From an uncultured Holophagaceae bacterium (GTDB lineage: Bacteria > Acidobacteriota > Holophagae > Holophagales > Holophagaceae), in the NCBI GenBank assembly GCA_903927605.1, contig CAIYNT010000108.1, positions 1 through 16,853 on the forward strand: DNA of 16,853 bases. Reading direction: 5' to 3'. Made by a program: the position numbers and the translations under genes. This document shows positions 6,423 to 13,096 of the stretch, one piece after another. The notes under the pieces are model-generated. The model ran no database searches and was not told where the DNA came from. It worked only from the letters and a program-made list of their open reading frames with translations. Position 1 is the stretch's first letter. Every line of letters starts with the position of its first letter.

Positions 6423-7778
6423 ATGCACGTGCTGGTCATTGGTTCGGGATACGTGGGGTTGGTGGCGGCCGCCTGCTTCGCGGAGGCGGGTCACCGGGTC
6501 CTCGGGGTGGACGTGGACGCTGCAAAGGTGGCCACCCTGTCCCGCGGCGAATCGCCCATTTTTGAGCCGGGCCTGGATGACCTCCTGGCGAAGCACCTGT
6601 CTTCGGGGGCGCTGCGCTTCACCACGGACCTCAAGACCGGCATCGCGGATGCGGATGCTGCCTTCATCTGTGTGGGCACACCCCAGAGTGACGACGGCAG
6701 CGCGGACATGAAATACGTCCTGGCGGTGGCCGGCCAGATCGGCGCCGCCATGGCACTAAGGTCCAAGGTGGCCAAGCCTCTCATTGTGGTGGATAAGAGC
6801 ACGGTTCCGGTCGGAACCGCTGCGCGGGTCCATGCCGAGATCGCGGCCCGTACGGATCGCCCCTTCGAAGTTGTGAGCAATCCCGAGTTCCTGCGGGAAG
6901 GTTCGGCCATCACCGATTTCCTGCAGCCGGATCGTGTGGTGGTGGGTTGCCGCACCGACCACGCCGAAACCGTGATGAAGGCCCTCTACCAGCTCTTCCT
7001 CGACCGCAGCCGCGGCAAGTGGTTCCGCATGGACCCCCCCAGCGCCGAACTCACCAAGTACGCTGCCAACGCCATGCTGGCGCTGCGCATCAGCTTCATC
7101 AACGAGATCGCCAATCTGGCCGAATCCGTGGGTGCCGACGTGGATCACGTGAAGGCCGCCATCGGTGCGGATCACCGCATCGGTCCTGCCTTCCTGAATC
7201 CCGGGCCGGGTTTCGGGGGCTCCTGTTTCCCCAAAGACCTGGAAGCCCTGCTGAAGGTTGGACGAGAGCACGGACAGCCGATGATGACCTTGGCCACCAC
7301 CGTGGAGGCCAACCGCCATCAGAAGCAAGTGCTCCTCCGGAAGGTGAAGACCCACTTCGGGGTGAAGCCCGGTGTCCCCGCCCCCCTGAAAGGCCGGCGC
7401 TTCGCCCTCTGGGGTCTCGCTTTCAAGGCCAATACGGACGATATTCGCGAAAGCATGTCTCTTGAGCTCATCGAGGGCCTCGTGACCCTTGGCGCCGAGG
7501 TGGTGGTCCATGACTTCGCGGCTATGAATGCCGTGAAGGCCAAGATCGGTGACAAAGTCCGCTATGCGGAGACCCCCCTGGCTGCCTGCGAGGGGGCCGA
7601 CGCCCTGCTCATCGCCACCGAGTGGTCCCAATACCGCGAAACTGACCTGGAGGCCGTGGCCAAGGCCCTCAAGGCACGCCGCATCTTCGACGGCCGCAAC
7701 CTGTTCCGCCCCGAGGCCATGGAGGCCAAAGGCTGGACCTATCTCTCGATCGGCCGCCATGCCGTGGTCGCACCATGA
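6423..7778 (+). CDS. ugd: UDP-glucose 6-dehydrogenase
   Basis: Cytosolic NAD+-dependent enzyme that oxidises UDP-glucose twice to UDP-glucuronate, a precursor for capsule, exopolysaccharide and lipopolysaccharide sugars. The 451-aa product has the N-terminal Rossmann motif GSGYVG (7-12), CVGTP (83-87), STVPVGT (126-132), NPEFLREG (153-160), the active-site Lys in TKYAANAML (K212), and the catalytic Cys268 in GFGGSCFPKD. The C-terminal UDP-binding domain begins near ALWGLAFKANTDDIRES. ATG 6423 with GAGG nine bases upstream is preferred over a TTG at 6408, because residue 1 then begins the first beta strand. The stop overlaps the next start as ATGA (7775-7778). Related GDP-mannose and UDP-N-acetyl sugar dehydrogenases share the fold, but the motif wording fits Ugd. 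Confidence 0.95.
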   Translation: MHVLVIGSGYVGLVAAACFAEAGHRVLGVDVDAAKVATLSRGESPIFEPGLDDLLAKHLSSGALRFTTDLKTGIADADAAFICVGTPQSDDGSADMKYVLAVAGQIGAAMALRSKVAKPLIVVDKSTVPVGTAARVHAEIAARTDRPFEVVSNPEFLREGSAITDFLQPDRVVVGCRTDHAETVMKALYQLFLDRSRGKWFRMDPPSAELTKYAANAMLALRISFINEIANLAESVGADVDHVKAAIGADHRIGPAFLNPGPGFGGSCFPKDLEALLKVGREHGQPMMTLATTVEANRHQKQVLLRKVKTHFGVKPGVPAPLKGRRFALWGLAFKANTDDIRESMSLELIEGLVTLGAEVVVHDFAAMNAVKAKIGDKVRYAETPLAACEGADALLIATEWSQYRETDLEAVAKALKARRIFDGRNLFRPEAMEAKGWTYLSIGRHAVVAP

Positions 7779-8122
7779 CCCGCATCCGACTGGAGGACAT
7801 CGCCCACGCCCGCAGCGGCGACAAGGGAGATGGCTCGAACGTGGGGGTCATCGCCTATACGGAAGCCGGGTTCCAGCTGCTCCAGCGGGAACTCACGGCG
7901 GAGCGGGTGAAACACCATTTTTCAGATATCTGCAAGGGCGCTGTTGACCGCTTCGAGGTACCTAATCTCAAGGCCATCAACTTCATCCTGCATGACTCCC
8001 TGGGTGGAGGGGGCAGCGAAAGCGTCAAAACCGATGCCCAGGGGAAGACCCATGGACAGGCTCTGCTTAGAATGGAGCTGGATCTCCCGGGCACTGTGTC
8101 CCTGGCGGATCTGAAACGCTGA
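7775..8122 (+). CDS. Stand-alone AtuA-like C-terminal (ferredoxin-fold) domain protein
   Basis: A 115-aa protein resembling the C-terminal domain found on AtuA/DUF1446 proteins, which are associated with acyclic terpene and leucine catabolism. The signature is HARSGDKGDGSNVGVIAY (11-28), followed by VPNLKAINFILH and LGGGGSESVKTDAQGKT, then GQALLRMEL. The large DUF1446 domain is absent, so this is the small domain alone. Its biochemical role is not established. Translation is probably coupled to ugd by the 4-bp overlap, and tatA begins 29 bp after its stop. It could act with an enzyme encoded elsewhere; nothing in the window is an obvious partner. Confidence 0.85.
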   Translation: MTRIRLEDIAHARSGDKGDGSNVGVIAYTEAGFQLLQRELTAERVKHHFSDICKGAVDRFEVPNLKAINFILHDSLGGGGSESVKTDAQGKTHGQALLRMELDLPGTVSLADLKR

Positions 8123-8151
8123 ACACGCGCAGTCATCATGACGGAGTACCC

Positions 8152-8334
8152 ATGAACCTCGGACCAGGTCATCTGCTGTTGATCGGCATCGCCCTGCTGA
8201 TCTTCTTCGGTCCATCCCGCCTGCCGGAACTGGGGAAGAGTCTTGGCAAGGGCATCCAGGAGTTCAAGAAAGCCAGCCGCGAACTCACGGAGTCCGCCAG
8301 CGAAGAAGTCACCAGCGATAAGGACAAGAAGTAG
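8152..8334 (+). CDS. tatA: Twin-arginine translocase subunit TatA
   Basis: Small inner-membrane protein that oligomerises to form the transient pathway for folded proteins exported by the Tat system. The 60-aa product has one N-terminal membrane helix (about 6-20, LLLIGIALLIFFG), the conserved FGPSRLPELGKSLG hinge and amphipathic helix, and a charged tail ending DKDKK. GGAG at 8143-8146 lies five bases before ATG. It could serve as a combined TatA/TatB, since no separate tatB is visible. tatC follows after a 63-bp spacer that contains a terminator-like hairpin. Confidence 0.96.
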   Translation: MNLGPGHLLLIGIALLIFFGPSRLPELGKSLGKGIQEFKKASRELTESASEEVTSDKDKK

Positions 8335-8351
8335 GCCACGGACTCTCCATA

Positions 8352-8383
8352 GCTCGACTTCCCTCGGGAGGCCGAGTTCTTTT
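8352..8383 (+). terminator. Terminator-like hairpin between tatA and tatC
   Basis: Bases 8352-8363 can pair with 8366-8377 in a long stem: outer CTCG (8353-8356) with CGAG (8373-8376), one A-C mismatch, then inner TTCCC with GGGAG/A-type pairing around a minimal loop. TTCTTTT follows at 8377-8383. It has the form of a weak intrinsic terminator or attenuator and sits 15 bases before the tatC start. It may let TatA be made in excess of TatC, which is inference. Confidence 0.5.
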
Positions 8384-8397
8384 CCCGCTTGAGGACC

Positions 8398-9198
8398 ATG
8401 GCGCTTCCTGCCACGCCGCCCGACAAGATGAGCTTCTGGGAGCACCTGCAGGAGCTGCGGGTGCGGATTGTCCGTTCTCTGCTCATCGTCCTCGGTGTCT
8501 TCACTTTCACCTACGGGTTCCCGTTCGGATACCACGACCTCCCGGCCCTGCGGTTCAAGCTCTGGGCCTGGTCCCAGCAACCCTTCCTGAAGGCCATGGC
8601 CAAGCAGACCGGCAAGGCCATCTCCGAGCTCCAGCCCTTTGCCTTCACAGACCTGACCGAACCCTTCTTCAGCATGATGCGGCTGTCCCTCTGGACCGCC
8701 GGGTTTCTCGCCGCGCCTTTCCTCTTCTACCAGCTCTGGGCCTTCATCCGCCCCGGGTTGATGCCCCGGGAACGCCGGCTCGTGATTCCTTTCGTGTTCA
8801 TCACCTCCGCCTGCTTCATCGGCGGGGCGGCCTTTGCGTACTTCCAGGCCATCGGATTCCTCGGGGACATCCTGTTCCAGGAAGCCGCCGCCGCGGGACT
8901 GCGGGCCAACCTGCACGCCTCCGAGTACCTCGACCTCTTCATCTGGACCATGGTCATCACCGGCATCATGTTCGAGCTGCCGGTCCTGTTCTTCTTCCTG
9001 GCCCGGTTCCGTCTGGTGACCGCCCGCTGGATGCTGAAGTACTGGCGCCACGCGACCCTGATCATCGTCATCTTCAGCGCCTTCTTCACGCCAGGGGATG
9101 TGATCGTCACGGCCATCTTCTTCAGTGTCCTGCTGCTGGGTCTCTACTTCATCTCCATCCTCGTGGCCTGGCTCGCCGAACCCCGTCAGCCCAAGTAG
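8398..9198 (+). CDS. tatC: Sec-independent protein translocase TatC
   Basis: Polytopic inner-membrane receptor that recognises the twin-arginine signal peptide of folded substrates. The 266-aa product has the N-terminal FWEHLQELRVRI (the family's HLxELRxR motif), about six membrane segments, TDLTEPFFSMMRLSL before the second segment, the family sequence YQLWAFIRPGL, and a FTPGDVI motif before the last two helices. It carries a somewhat enlarged periplasmic loop after the first helix, around YHDLPALRFKLWAW. ATG 8398 follows GAGGA closely (8391-8395); a TTG at 8389 would add only three residues. The stop lies inside the convergent murG 3' end. Confidence 0.96.
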   Translation: MALPATPPDKMSFWEHLQELRVRIVRSLLIVLGVFTFTYGFPFGYHDLPALRFKLWAWSQQPFLKAMAKQTGKAISELQPFAFTDLTEPFFSMMRLSLWTAGFLAAPFLFYQLWAFIRPGLMPRERRLVIPFVFITSACFIGGAAFAYFQAIGFLGDILFQEAAAAGLRANLHASEYLDLFIWTMVITGIMFELPVLFFFLARFRLVTARWMLKYWRHATLIIVIFSAFFTPGDVIVTAIFFSVLLLGLYFISILVAWLAEPRQPK

Positions 9199-10274
9199 TT
9201 CTCCAGGTCCTCCAGGCAGAGCCGTACGGCCCGATTGGGCTCTGGAGGCTTGTACAGGGACTGTCGGGCGTGGGGATTTCCCATCAGCGGCAGTAGTGCC
9301 GCCTCCAGGCGCAGGGCCAGATCCGCTACCTGGTCGATGACAGTGGCCCGTCCTTCCGTGGCCATGGCCAAGGCATTTAAGCGCTGGTGGCCGCCGGCGC
9401 TGGTGGGCAGCGGCACCAGGATCGCCCCACGCCCCGCGGCCTTCAGCTCGGCGCAGGTACTTGCCCCGGCCCGGCTCACCACAAAGCTGGTAGCTTCCAT
9501 GACCTCGTCCATGCGGGTGATGAAGGGAACCATCGCATGGCGCGGATGACGGGGCCGTTCCTTCAGCCGCTCCAGCTCTGCCGGACCCGCCTGGTGCAGG
9601 ATCTCCCATGCGGGCATCCGGTCCAATAAGGCGGGAGCGATCTCCAGCATGGCCTCATTGATGGCGCGAGCCCCCCCGCTGCCACCCAGCACCAGCAGTT
9701 GAAAGGGTGATTGCAGCGTCTCAGCGGGCCGGAAGTCCCGGAGGAAGGCCTCACGCACAGGGGTTCCCACCACACGGCAATCGGCACCGGGCAACAGGGT
9801 GCGCACAGCTTCCATTCCGCACCATACACGCCGCGCCTGCTGAGCGACCTGCTTTATCAGGGCGCCAGGGGCCGCGTTGCTCTCATGTAGGAAATAGGGG
9901 ATCGCCAGAGCCCGGGCGGCCAGCAGGGCTGGCGCAGCGCCGTAGCCGCCAGTGCCGATGACAGCCCAGGGCCGGTCCTGGCGCCAGAGGGTTTTCAAGA
10001 GAGAGACTGCGCGCCAGAGCTTCCATCCCGACATAGCCATGTGCAGCTTCGAGCGGCCCACCAGGCCTTCGACGTCCAGCAGAAAATGCGGCCAAGGACT
10101 CGCCGGAAGCTCCCGGGCCTCGATGCCACGCTGCGCGCCGACGAATGAGATCTGACGGTCAGGCCACCTTGCGCGAGCACTCTCTGCCAGTGCGATGGCA
10201 GGGAAGAAGTGTCCTCCCGTGCCACCCCCGGTGAGGATGAGCGCGTCTCGGAAATTCGGCAGGGCCTCTCGCAT
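9186..10274 (-). CDS. murG: UDP-GlcNAc:undecaprenyl-PP-MurNAc-pentapeptide GlcNAc transferase
   Basis: Peripheral inner-membrane glycosyltransferase (GT28) that adds GlcNAc to lipid I to make lipid II, the last cytoplasmic step of peptidoglycan synthesis. The 362-aa product shows the first glycine loop LTGGGTGGHFFPA (14-26), IGTGGYGAAP, the signature HESN (130-133), the second glycine loop LGGSGGARAIN (196-206) and SRAGASTCAEL (267-277), which holds the UDP-GlcNAc-binding region, then VPLPTSAGGHQ. ATG 10274 gives a normal N-terminus; a much longer open frame reaching 11429 runs antisense to etfB and is rejected. GGAG lies too close to the start to be a good Shine-Dalgarno. No mraY, murC, murD, ftsW or ftsZ is adjacent. 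Confidence 0.95.
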   Translation of the reverse strand: MREALPNFRDALILTGGGTGGHFFPAIALAESARARWPDRQISFVGAQRGIEARELPASPWPHFLLDVEGLVGRSKLHMAMSGWKLWRAVSLLKTLWRQDRPWAVIGTGGYGAAPALLAARALAIPYFLHESNAAPGALIKQVAQQARRVWCGMEAVRTLLPGADCRVVGTPVREAFLRDFRPAETLQSPFQLLVLGGSGGARAINEAMLEIAPALLDRMPAWEILHQAGPAELERLKERPRHPRHAMVPFITRMDEVMEATSFVVSRAGASTCAELKAAGRGAILVPLPTSAGGHQRLNALAMATEGRATVIDQVADLALRLEAALLPLMGNPHARQSLYKPPEPNRAVRLCLEDLENYLG

Positions 10275-10460
10275 GCTCCGTCCACCATACCGGAAGGCCC
10301 GGAAATCCAACCCTGGGACAGCGTCGTAACCTACCCGGAGGCAAGCGTGACCCTCGGCAAAAACCTCTGAAAACCCGCTGGGGGCAGAGGTCCTCAGGCT
10401 AAACTCTTCCTTTGGGTCGGCTATCTGCCGACCTTTCCATGACGCAATCAGGGAGCGCCC
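10275..10460. promoter_or_regulatory. Divergent intergenic region murG / etfB
   Basis: This 186-bp gap should hold promoters for both murG (-) and etfBA (+). On the plus strand TAAACT at 10400-10405 matches a -10 box at 4 of 6, but no clear -35 accompanies it. Next comes a perfect hairpin at 10415-10433, then GGGAG (10451-10455) as the etfB Shine-Dalgarno. The half nearest murG holds no structure I could assign. Confidence 0.35.
10415..10433 (+). promoter_or_regulatory. Stem-loop in the etfBA leader
   Basis: GGTCGGC (10415-10421) pairs perfectly with GCCGACC (10427-10433) around the 5-nt loop TATCT, followed by only three T residues. It lies 27 bases before the etfB start and upstream of its ribosome-binding site. 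The short T-run makes it a poor terminator. It could be a 5' stabilising stem, an operator (inverted repeat) or an attenuator. Function is inferred from position only. Confidence 0.45.
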
Positions 10461-11210
10461 ATGAAGATTCTCGTCGCCCTCAAGCAGGTACCCGACACCG
10501 AGACCAAAATCAAGGTTGCCGCCGACGGGCGATCCCTCGATCCCGCGGATGTGAAATGGATCATCAGTCCATACGACGAGTATGCGCTGGAAGAGGCCAT
10601 TCGCATCAAGGAAGCCAAGGGCGCCGAGGTGATCGCCCTCTCTGTGGGCGGCGATAGCGTCAAGGAGGTGCTCAAGAACGCACTGGCACTCGGCGCCGAT
10701 TCTGCTGTCCTGCTCAGGGGTGATGGCCAGGGCGACCCCTTCGCCGTGGCCCAGATGATTGCCGCCTACGCCAAGGACAAGGGCTTCGACCTGATCCTCT
10801 GCGGCAACAAGGGGATCGGTGGCGACAACGCTGCCGTGGGGCCGATGCTCGCGGAGTTGCTTGGTGTGGCCCAGACCAACGTCATCGTGAAGCTCGAACT
10901 CGGCGAGGGCACCTTCAGAGCCGAGCGCGAGATCGAAGGCGGCTCTGAGATCGTGGAAGGCGCCCTGCCCGCCGTGATCACGGCGCAGAAGGGCCTCAAC
11001 GAGCCGCGCTACGCCAGCCTGAAGGGCATCATGGCAGCCAAGAAGAAGACCATCGAGGAGATCGAGGCGGCACCCGTCACTGCTGGCGCCCAGATCAGCG
11101 CCTTGACCCTGCCTCCGGAGCGCCCTGCGGGCCGCAACCTGGAAGGAGACCCTGCAGCCCAGGCCGGCAGCCTCCTTCAGGCCCTCAAAGACGAAGCCAA
11201 GGTCTTCTAG
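10461..11210 (+). CDS. etfB: Electron transfer flavoprotein subunit beta
   Basis: Beta subunit of the soluble Etf heterodimer, which takes electrons from acyl-CoA and other dehydrogenases and passes them to Etf:quinone oxidoreductase or other acceptors. The 249-aa product shows MKILVALKQVPDTE at the N-terminus, SPYDEYALEEA, the nucleotide-binding CGNKGIGGDNAAVGP region, and the Etf-beta signature REIEGGSEIVEGALPAVITA, followed by LNEPRYASLKGI. GGGAG at 10451-10455 supports the start. etfA follows after 40 bp. A bifurcating Etf cannot be excluded from sequence reading, but no bcd or fix genes are adjacent. Confidence 0.97.
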   Translation: MKILVALKQVPDTETKIKVAADGRSLDPADVKWIISPYDEYALEEAIRIKEAKGAEVIALSVGGDSVKEVLKNALALGADSAVLLRGDGQGDPFAVAQMIAAYAKDKGFDLILCGNKGIGGDNAAVGPMLAELLGVAQTNVIVKLELGEGTFRAEREIEGGSEIVEGALPAVITAQKGLNEPRYASLKGIMAAKKKTIEEIEAAPVTAGAQISALTLPPERPAGRNLEGDPAAQAGSLLQALKDEAKVF

Positions 11211-11250
11211 CGCACCCCTCCTCTGACTTCCGATTTGAAAGGACGACTCC

Positions 11251-12222
11251 ATGATTCTCGTGTTTTGTGAACTGAAGGAAGGGCAGCTCCGGAAGCCCAG
11301 CGCCGAGGCCCTCAGCGAAGGCCGGCGCCTGGCGGATGCCTCTGGCAAAAAGCTCGGTGCCCTCTTTGCCGGGGCCTCTTGCGCTGGATCGACCGAAGCC
11401 GCCAAATATGGCGCTGACTTGATCCTCACGGCCGAAGCGCCTGCCCTGGCGTCCTATTCCAGCGATGCCTACGCCGCCGTCCTCGCGGATGCCGTCATGG
11501 CCAAGGGTGCCACCGTGCTGATCGCCGCAGCCACCGCCGTCGGGAAGGACGTGGCCCCGCGCGCTGCCGCCCGCATGGGTGCCGGTTACGCTTCGGATGT
11601 GACCGGCCTTTCCCTGGTGGATGGCAAGCTCCAGGCCGTGCGCCCCGTCTATGCCGGCAAAGCTTTCGCCACCACTACGTTTGCCAGCCCGATCCAGGTC
11701 GCCACCACCCGCCCCAACGTGTTTCCCGCCACCGAGAAACCCGGTCCGGGCACCGAAGAAACCCTTCCCGCGCCAGCCGGCGACTTCAAGGCCATGGTGA
11801 AAGAGATCCTGGCCAAAGCTAGCGGCAAGGTGGACCTGAGCGAGGCCAACGTCATCGTGAGCGGTGGACGTGGCATGAAGGACGGCGCCAACTTCAAGAT
11901 CCTCGAGGAGCTCGCCGACGCCATCGGCGGCGTGGTGGGCGCCTCCCGGGCGGCCGTGGACGCCGGCTGGGGCCTGCCCCACAGCATGCAGGTGGGCCAG
12001 ACCGGCAAGGTGGTGAGCCCAACCCTCTACATCGCCTGCGGCATCAGCGGCGCCATCCAGCACATCGCGGGCATGAGCGGCTCGAAGTTCATCGTCGCCA
12101 TCAACAAGGACCCCGAGGCCCCCATCTTCAAACTGGCGAGCTACGGGATCGTGGGGGATCTGTTCGAGGTGGTTCCCGAACTCACCAAGGCCGCAAAGGC
12201 GTTGGGGATCGGTTCCAACTGA
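11251..12222 (+). CDS. etfA: Electron transfer flavoprotein subunit alpha
   Basis: FAD-carrying alpha subunit of Etf. The 323-aa product has an N-terminal adenine-nucleotide-hydrolase-like domain (about 1-185) and the conserved C-terminal FAD-binding domain. That domain shows SGGRGM (204-209), a [11 protein letters not shown] segment (230-240), VGQTGK (248-253), CGISGAIQH (263-271) and [10 protein letters not shown] (284-293). AAAGGA at 11238-11243, seven bases upstream, supports the start. The alpha domain alone would dock on the EtfB product of the preceding gene. The second copy of the hairpin repeat starts 9 nt after its stop, followed by a further strong stem at 12315-12336. Confidence 0.97.
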   Translation: MILVFCELKEGQLRKPSAEALSEGRRLADASGKKLGALFAGASCAGSTEAAKYGADLILTAEAPALASYSSDAYAAVLADAVMAKGATVLIAAATAVGKDVAPRAAARMGAGYASDVTGLSLVDGKLQAVRPVYAGKAFATTTFASPIQVATTRPNVFPATEKPGPGTEETLPAPAGDFKAMVKEILAKASGKVDLSEANVIVSGGRGMKDGANFKILEELADAIGGVVGASRAAVDAGWGLPHSMQVGQTGKVVSPTLYIACGISGAIQHIAGMSGSKFIVAINKDPEAPIFKLASYGIVGDLFEVVPELTKAAKALGIGSN

Positions 12223-12231
12223 CGCTCCGCA

Positions 12232-12266
12232 GGGGTTCCGCGCTTCGCGCGCACCCCCGCACCCCC
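12232..12266 (+). repeat. Hairpin repeat copy 2, 3' of etfA
   Basis: Begins 9 nt after the etfA stop. GGGGT (12232-12236) can pair with ACCCC, and the inner CGCG (12239-12242) with CGCG (12246-12249), around CTT. A C-rich tail follows. It differs from copy 1 (336-371) by one gap and four substitutions; two of these (G12240 and C12248 for A345 and T353) preserve a base pair. A separate 6-bp stem GCTCGG/CCGAGC follows at 12269-12286. Confidence 0.6.
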
Positions 12267-12314
12267 GCGCTCGGTTCGGGCCGAGCCCGCTCCTCGCTTG
12301 TCCCTTTCGATCCT

Positions 12315-12336
12315 GCGCCCGGCATCTGCCGGGCGC
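12315..12336 (+). terminator. Probable terminator downstream of etfBA
   Basis: GCGCCCGGC (12315-12323) pairs perfectly with GCCGGGCGC (12328-12336) around ATCT. The following TGTCGTT is only moderately T-rich, so intrinsic termination may be incomplete. It lies between convergent etfA and the DUF1569 gene and could serve both strands, although the minus strand has no T-run. Confidence 0.55.
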
Positions 12337-12354
12337 TGTCGTTCGGGTCGGGAT

Positions 12355-12804
12355 TCAAACCCCGAACTGCCTCAGATGGTGGTCGAGGTGCTTGTAGATC
12401 AACGTCCCCCACTCGGCGCCGCTGAGGCGGCCGAAGAAGGGATGGATCCTCCCCTCCGTCCTCGCGGGGCCGCGCTGGACCACCTGGTCGAGGAGGGTGG
12501 CCAAGCGGGAGCGTTCGGCCTCGAAGTCCGGCGGGTCAGACACCACGTAGGCCGGGTCCGTGGGGGAATTCCGGCGGAAGGGCTTATCCCCAAAGACCGC
12601 GCGGCGGATGAAGGGAGTGACCAGCTTCCCGAGGAAGACCTGCTTGACCGACCGGTCCCCGAGGGGTTCCCCCAAGGAGAGGGCACAATGCCGGAGCATC
12701 TGCGCAGGGTCCATCTTCCCCCACTGGCGCAGGGCGCCAGGCTCAAGAGCAGCGAGACGGTGGGACAGCGCTTCGCGGTCGACGGGGTTGAAGAGCGAGT
12801 TCAT
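12355..12804 (-). CDS. DUF1569 / DinB-like protein
   Basis: A 149-aa protein resembling DUF1569, a branch of the DinB/YfiT four-helix-bundle superfamily. Members often bind a divalent metal through three histidines and some are thiol transferases; the activity of DUF1569 proteins is unknown. The sequence shows KMDPAQMLRHC (30-40) with H39, HPFFG (121-125), and WGTLIYKHLDHHL (132-144), where H139 and H143 form an H-x3-H. Together these are the expected metal triad. A GGAGG about seven bases upstream of ATG 12804 supports the start. It begins 29 bp after the small protein gene and is probably last in the msrC operon. Confidence 0.85.
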   Translation of the reverse strand: MNSLFNPVDREALSHRLAALEPGALRQWGKMDPAQMLRHCALSLGEPLGDRSVKQVFLGKLVTPFIRRAVFGDKPFRRNSPTDPAYVVSDPPDFEAERSRLATLLDQVVQRGPARTEGRIHPFFGRLSGAEWGTLIYKHLDHHLRQFGV

Positions 12805-12833
12805 CAGGAGCCTCCAGGCGTGGGATGGAGTGA

Positions 12834-13061
12834 TCAGACCGGTTCGAATCCCTCATCCCGGAGGAAGTCCCGGGCATCTTCTGGATCCCCGAACCGGGCA
12901 ACCACCATGTCGCCCTCGTTCGCGTCCCCGTCGAGGGCATCGAGGCTATTGCGTTCCCGGATCACGCAGGCTCCGCCCGTCTCATCCAGTCCGAACTGCA
13001 CCAGTTCTCGGACGACACCATGTTCATCCCGCCAAAGTTCGACAAGCAGATCTGTTCCCAT
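12834..13061 (-). CDS. Hypothetical small acidic protein, 75 aa
   Basis: I do not recognise this family. The product is acidic, with no signal peptide, membrane segment or cysteine pair. The N-terminal half, LLVELWRDEHGVVRELVQFGLDE, reads like two beta strands. The C-terminal MVVARFGDPEDARDFLRDEG reads like a strand followed by a helix. Its reality is supported by a strong GAGGAGG (13067-13073) five bases before ATG, and by tight spacing: 35 bp after the CNB-FHA gene and 29 bp before the DUF1569 gene. It may be a cofactor or modulator of one of these neighbours, but nothing in the sequence demonstrates that. Confidence 0.75.
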   Translation of the reverse strand: MGTDLLVELWRDEHGVVRELVQFGLDETGGACVIRERNSLDALDGDANEGDMVVARFGDPEDARDFLRDEGFEPV

Positions 13062-13096
13062 CGTTTCCTCCTCAACTTTCCCGCCCCAGGGAAAAG

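Noticed and set aside
7855..9609. 584-codon minus-strand open frame opposite tatA and tatC
   Set aside because: It is a low-complexity Gly/Glu/Gln-rich mirror of GC-rich codon usage and overlaps well-identified plus-strand genes.
10439..10657. Upstream ATG in the etfB leader opening an out-of-frame reading frame
   Set aside because: It has no Shine-Dalgarno and overlaps etfB out of frame with no recognisable product. It is unlikely to be a regulatory leader peptide.
9186..11429. Very long minus-strand open frame containing murG plus a 385-residue N-terminal extension
   Set aside because: The extension runs antisense through etfB, with no recognisable domain; MurG is complete from ATG 10274.
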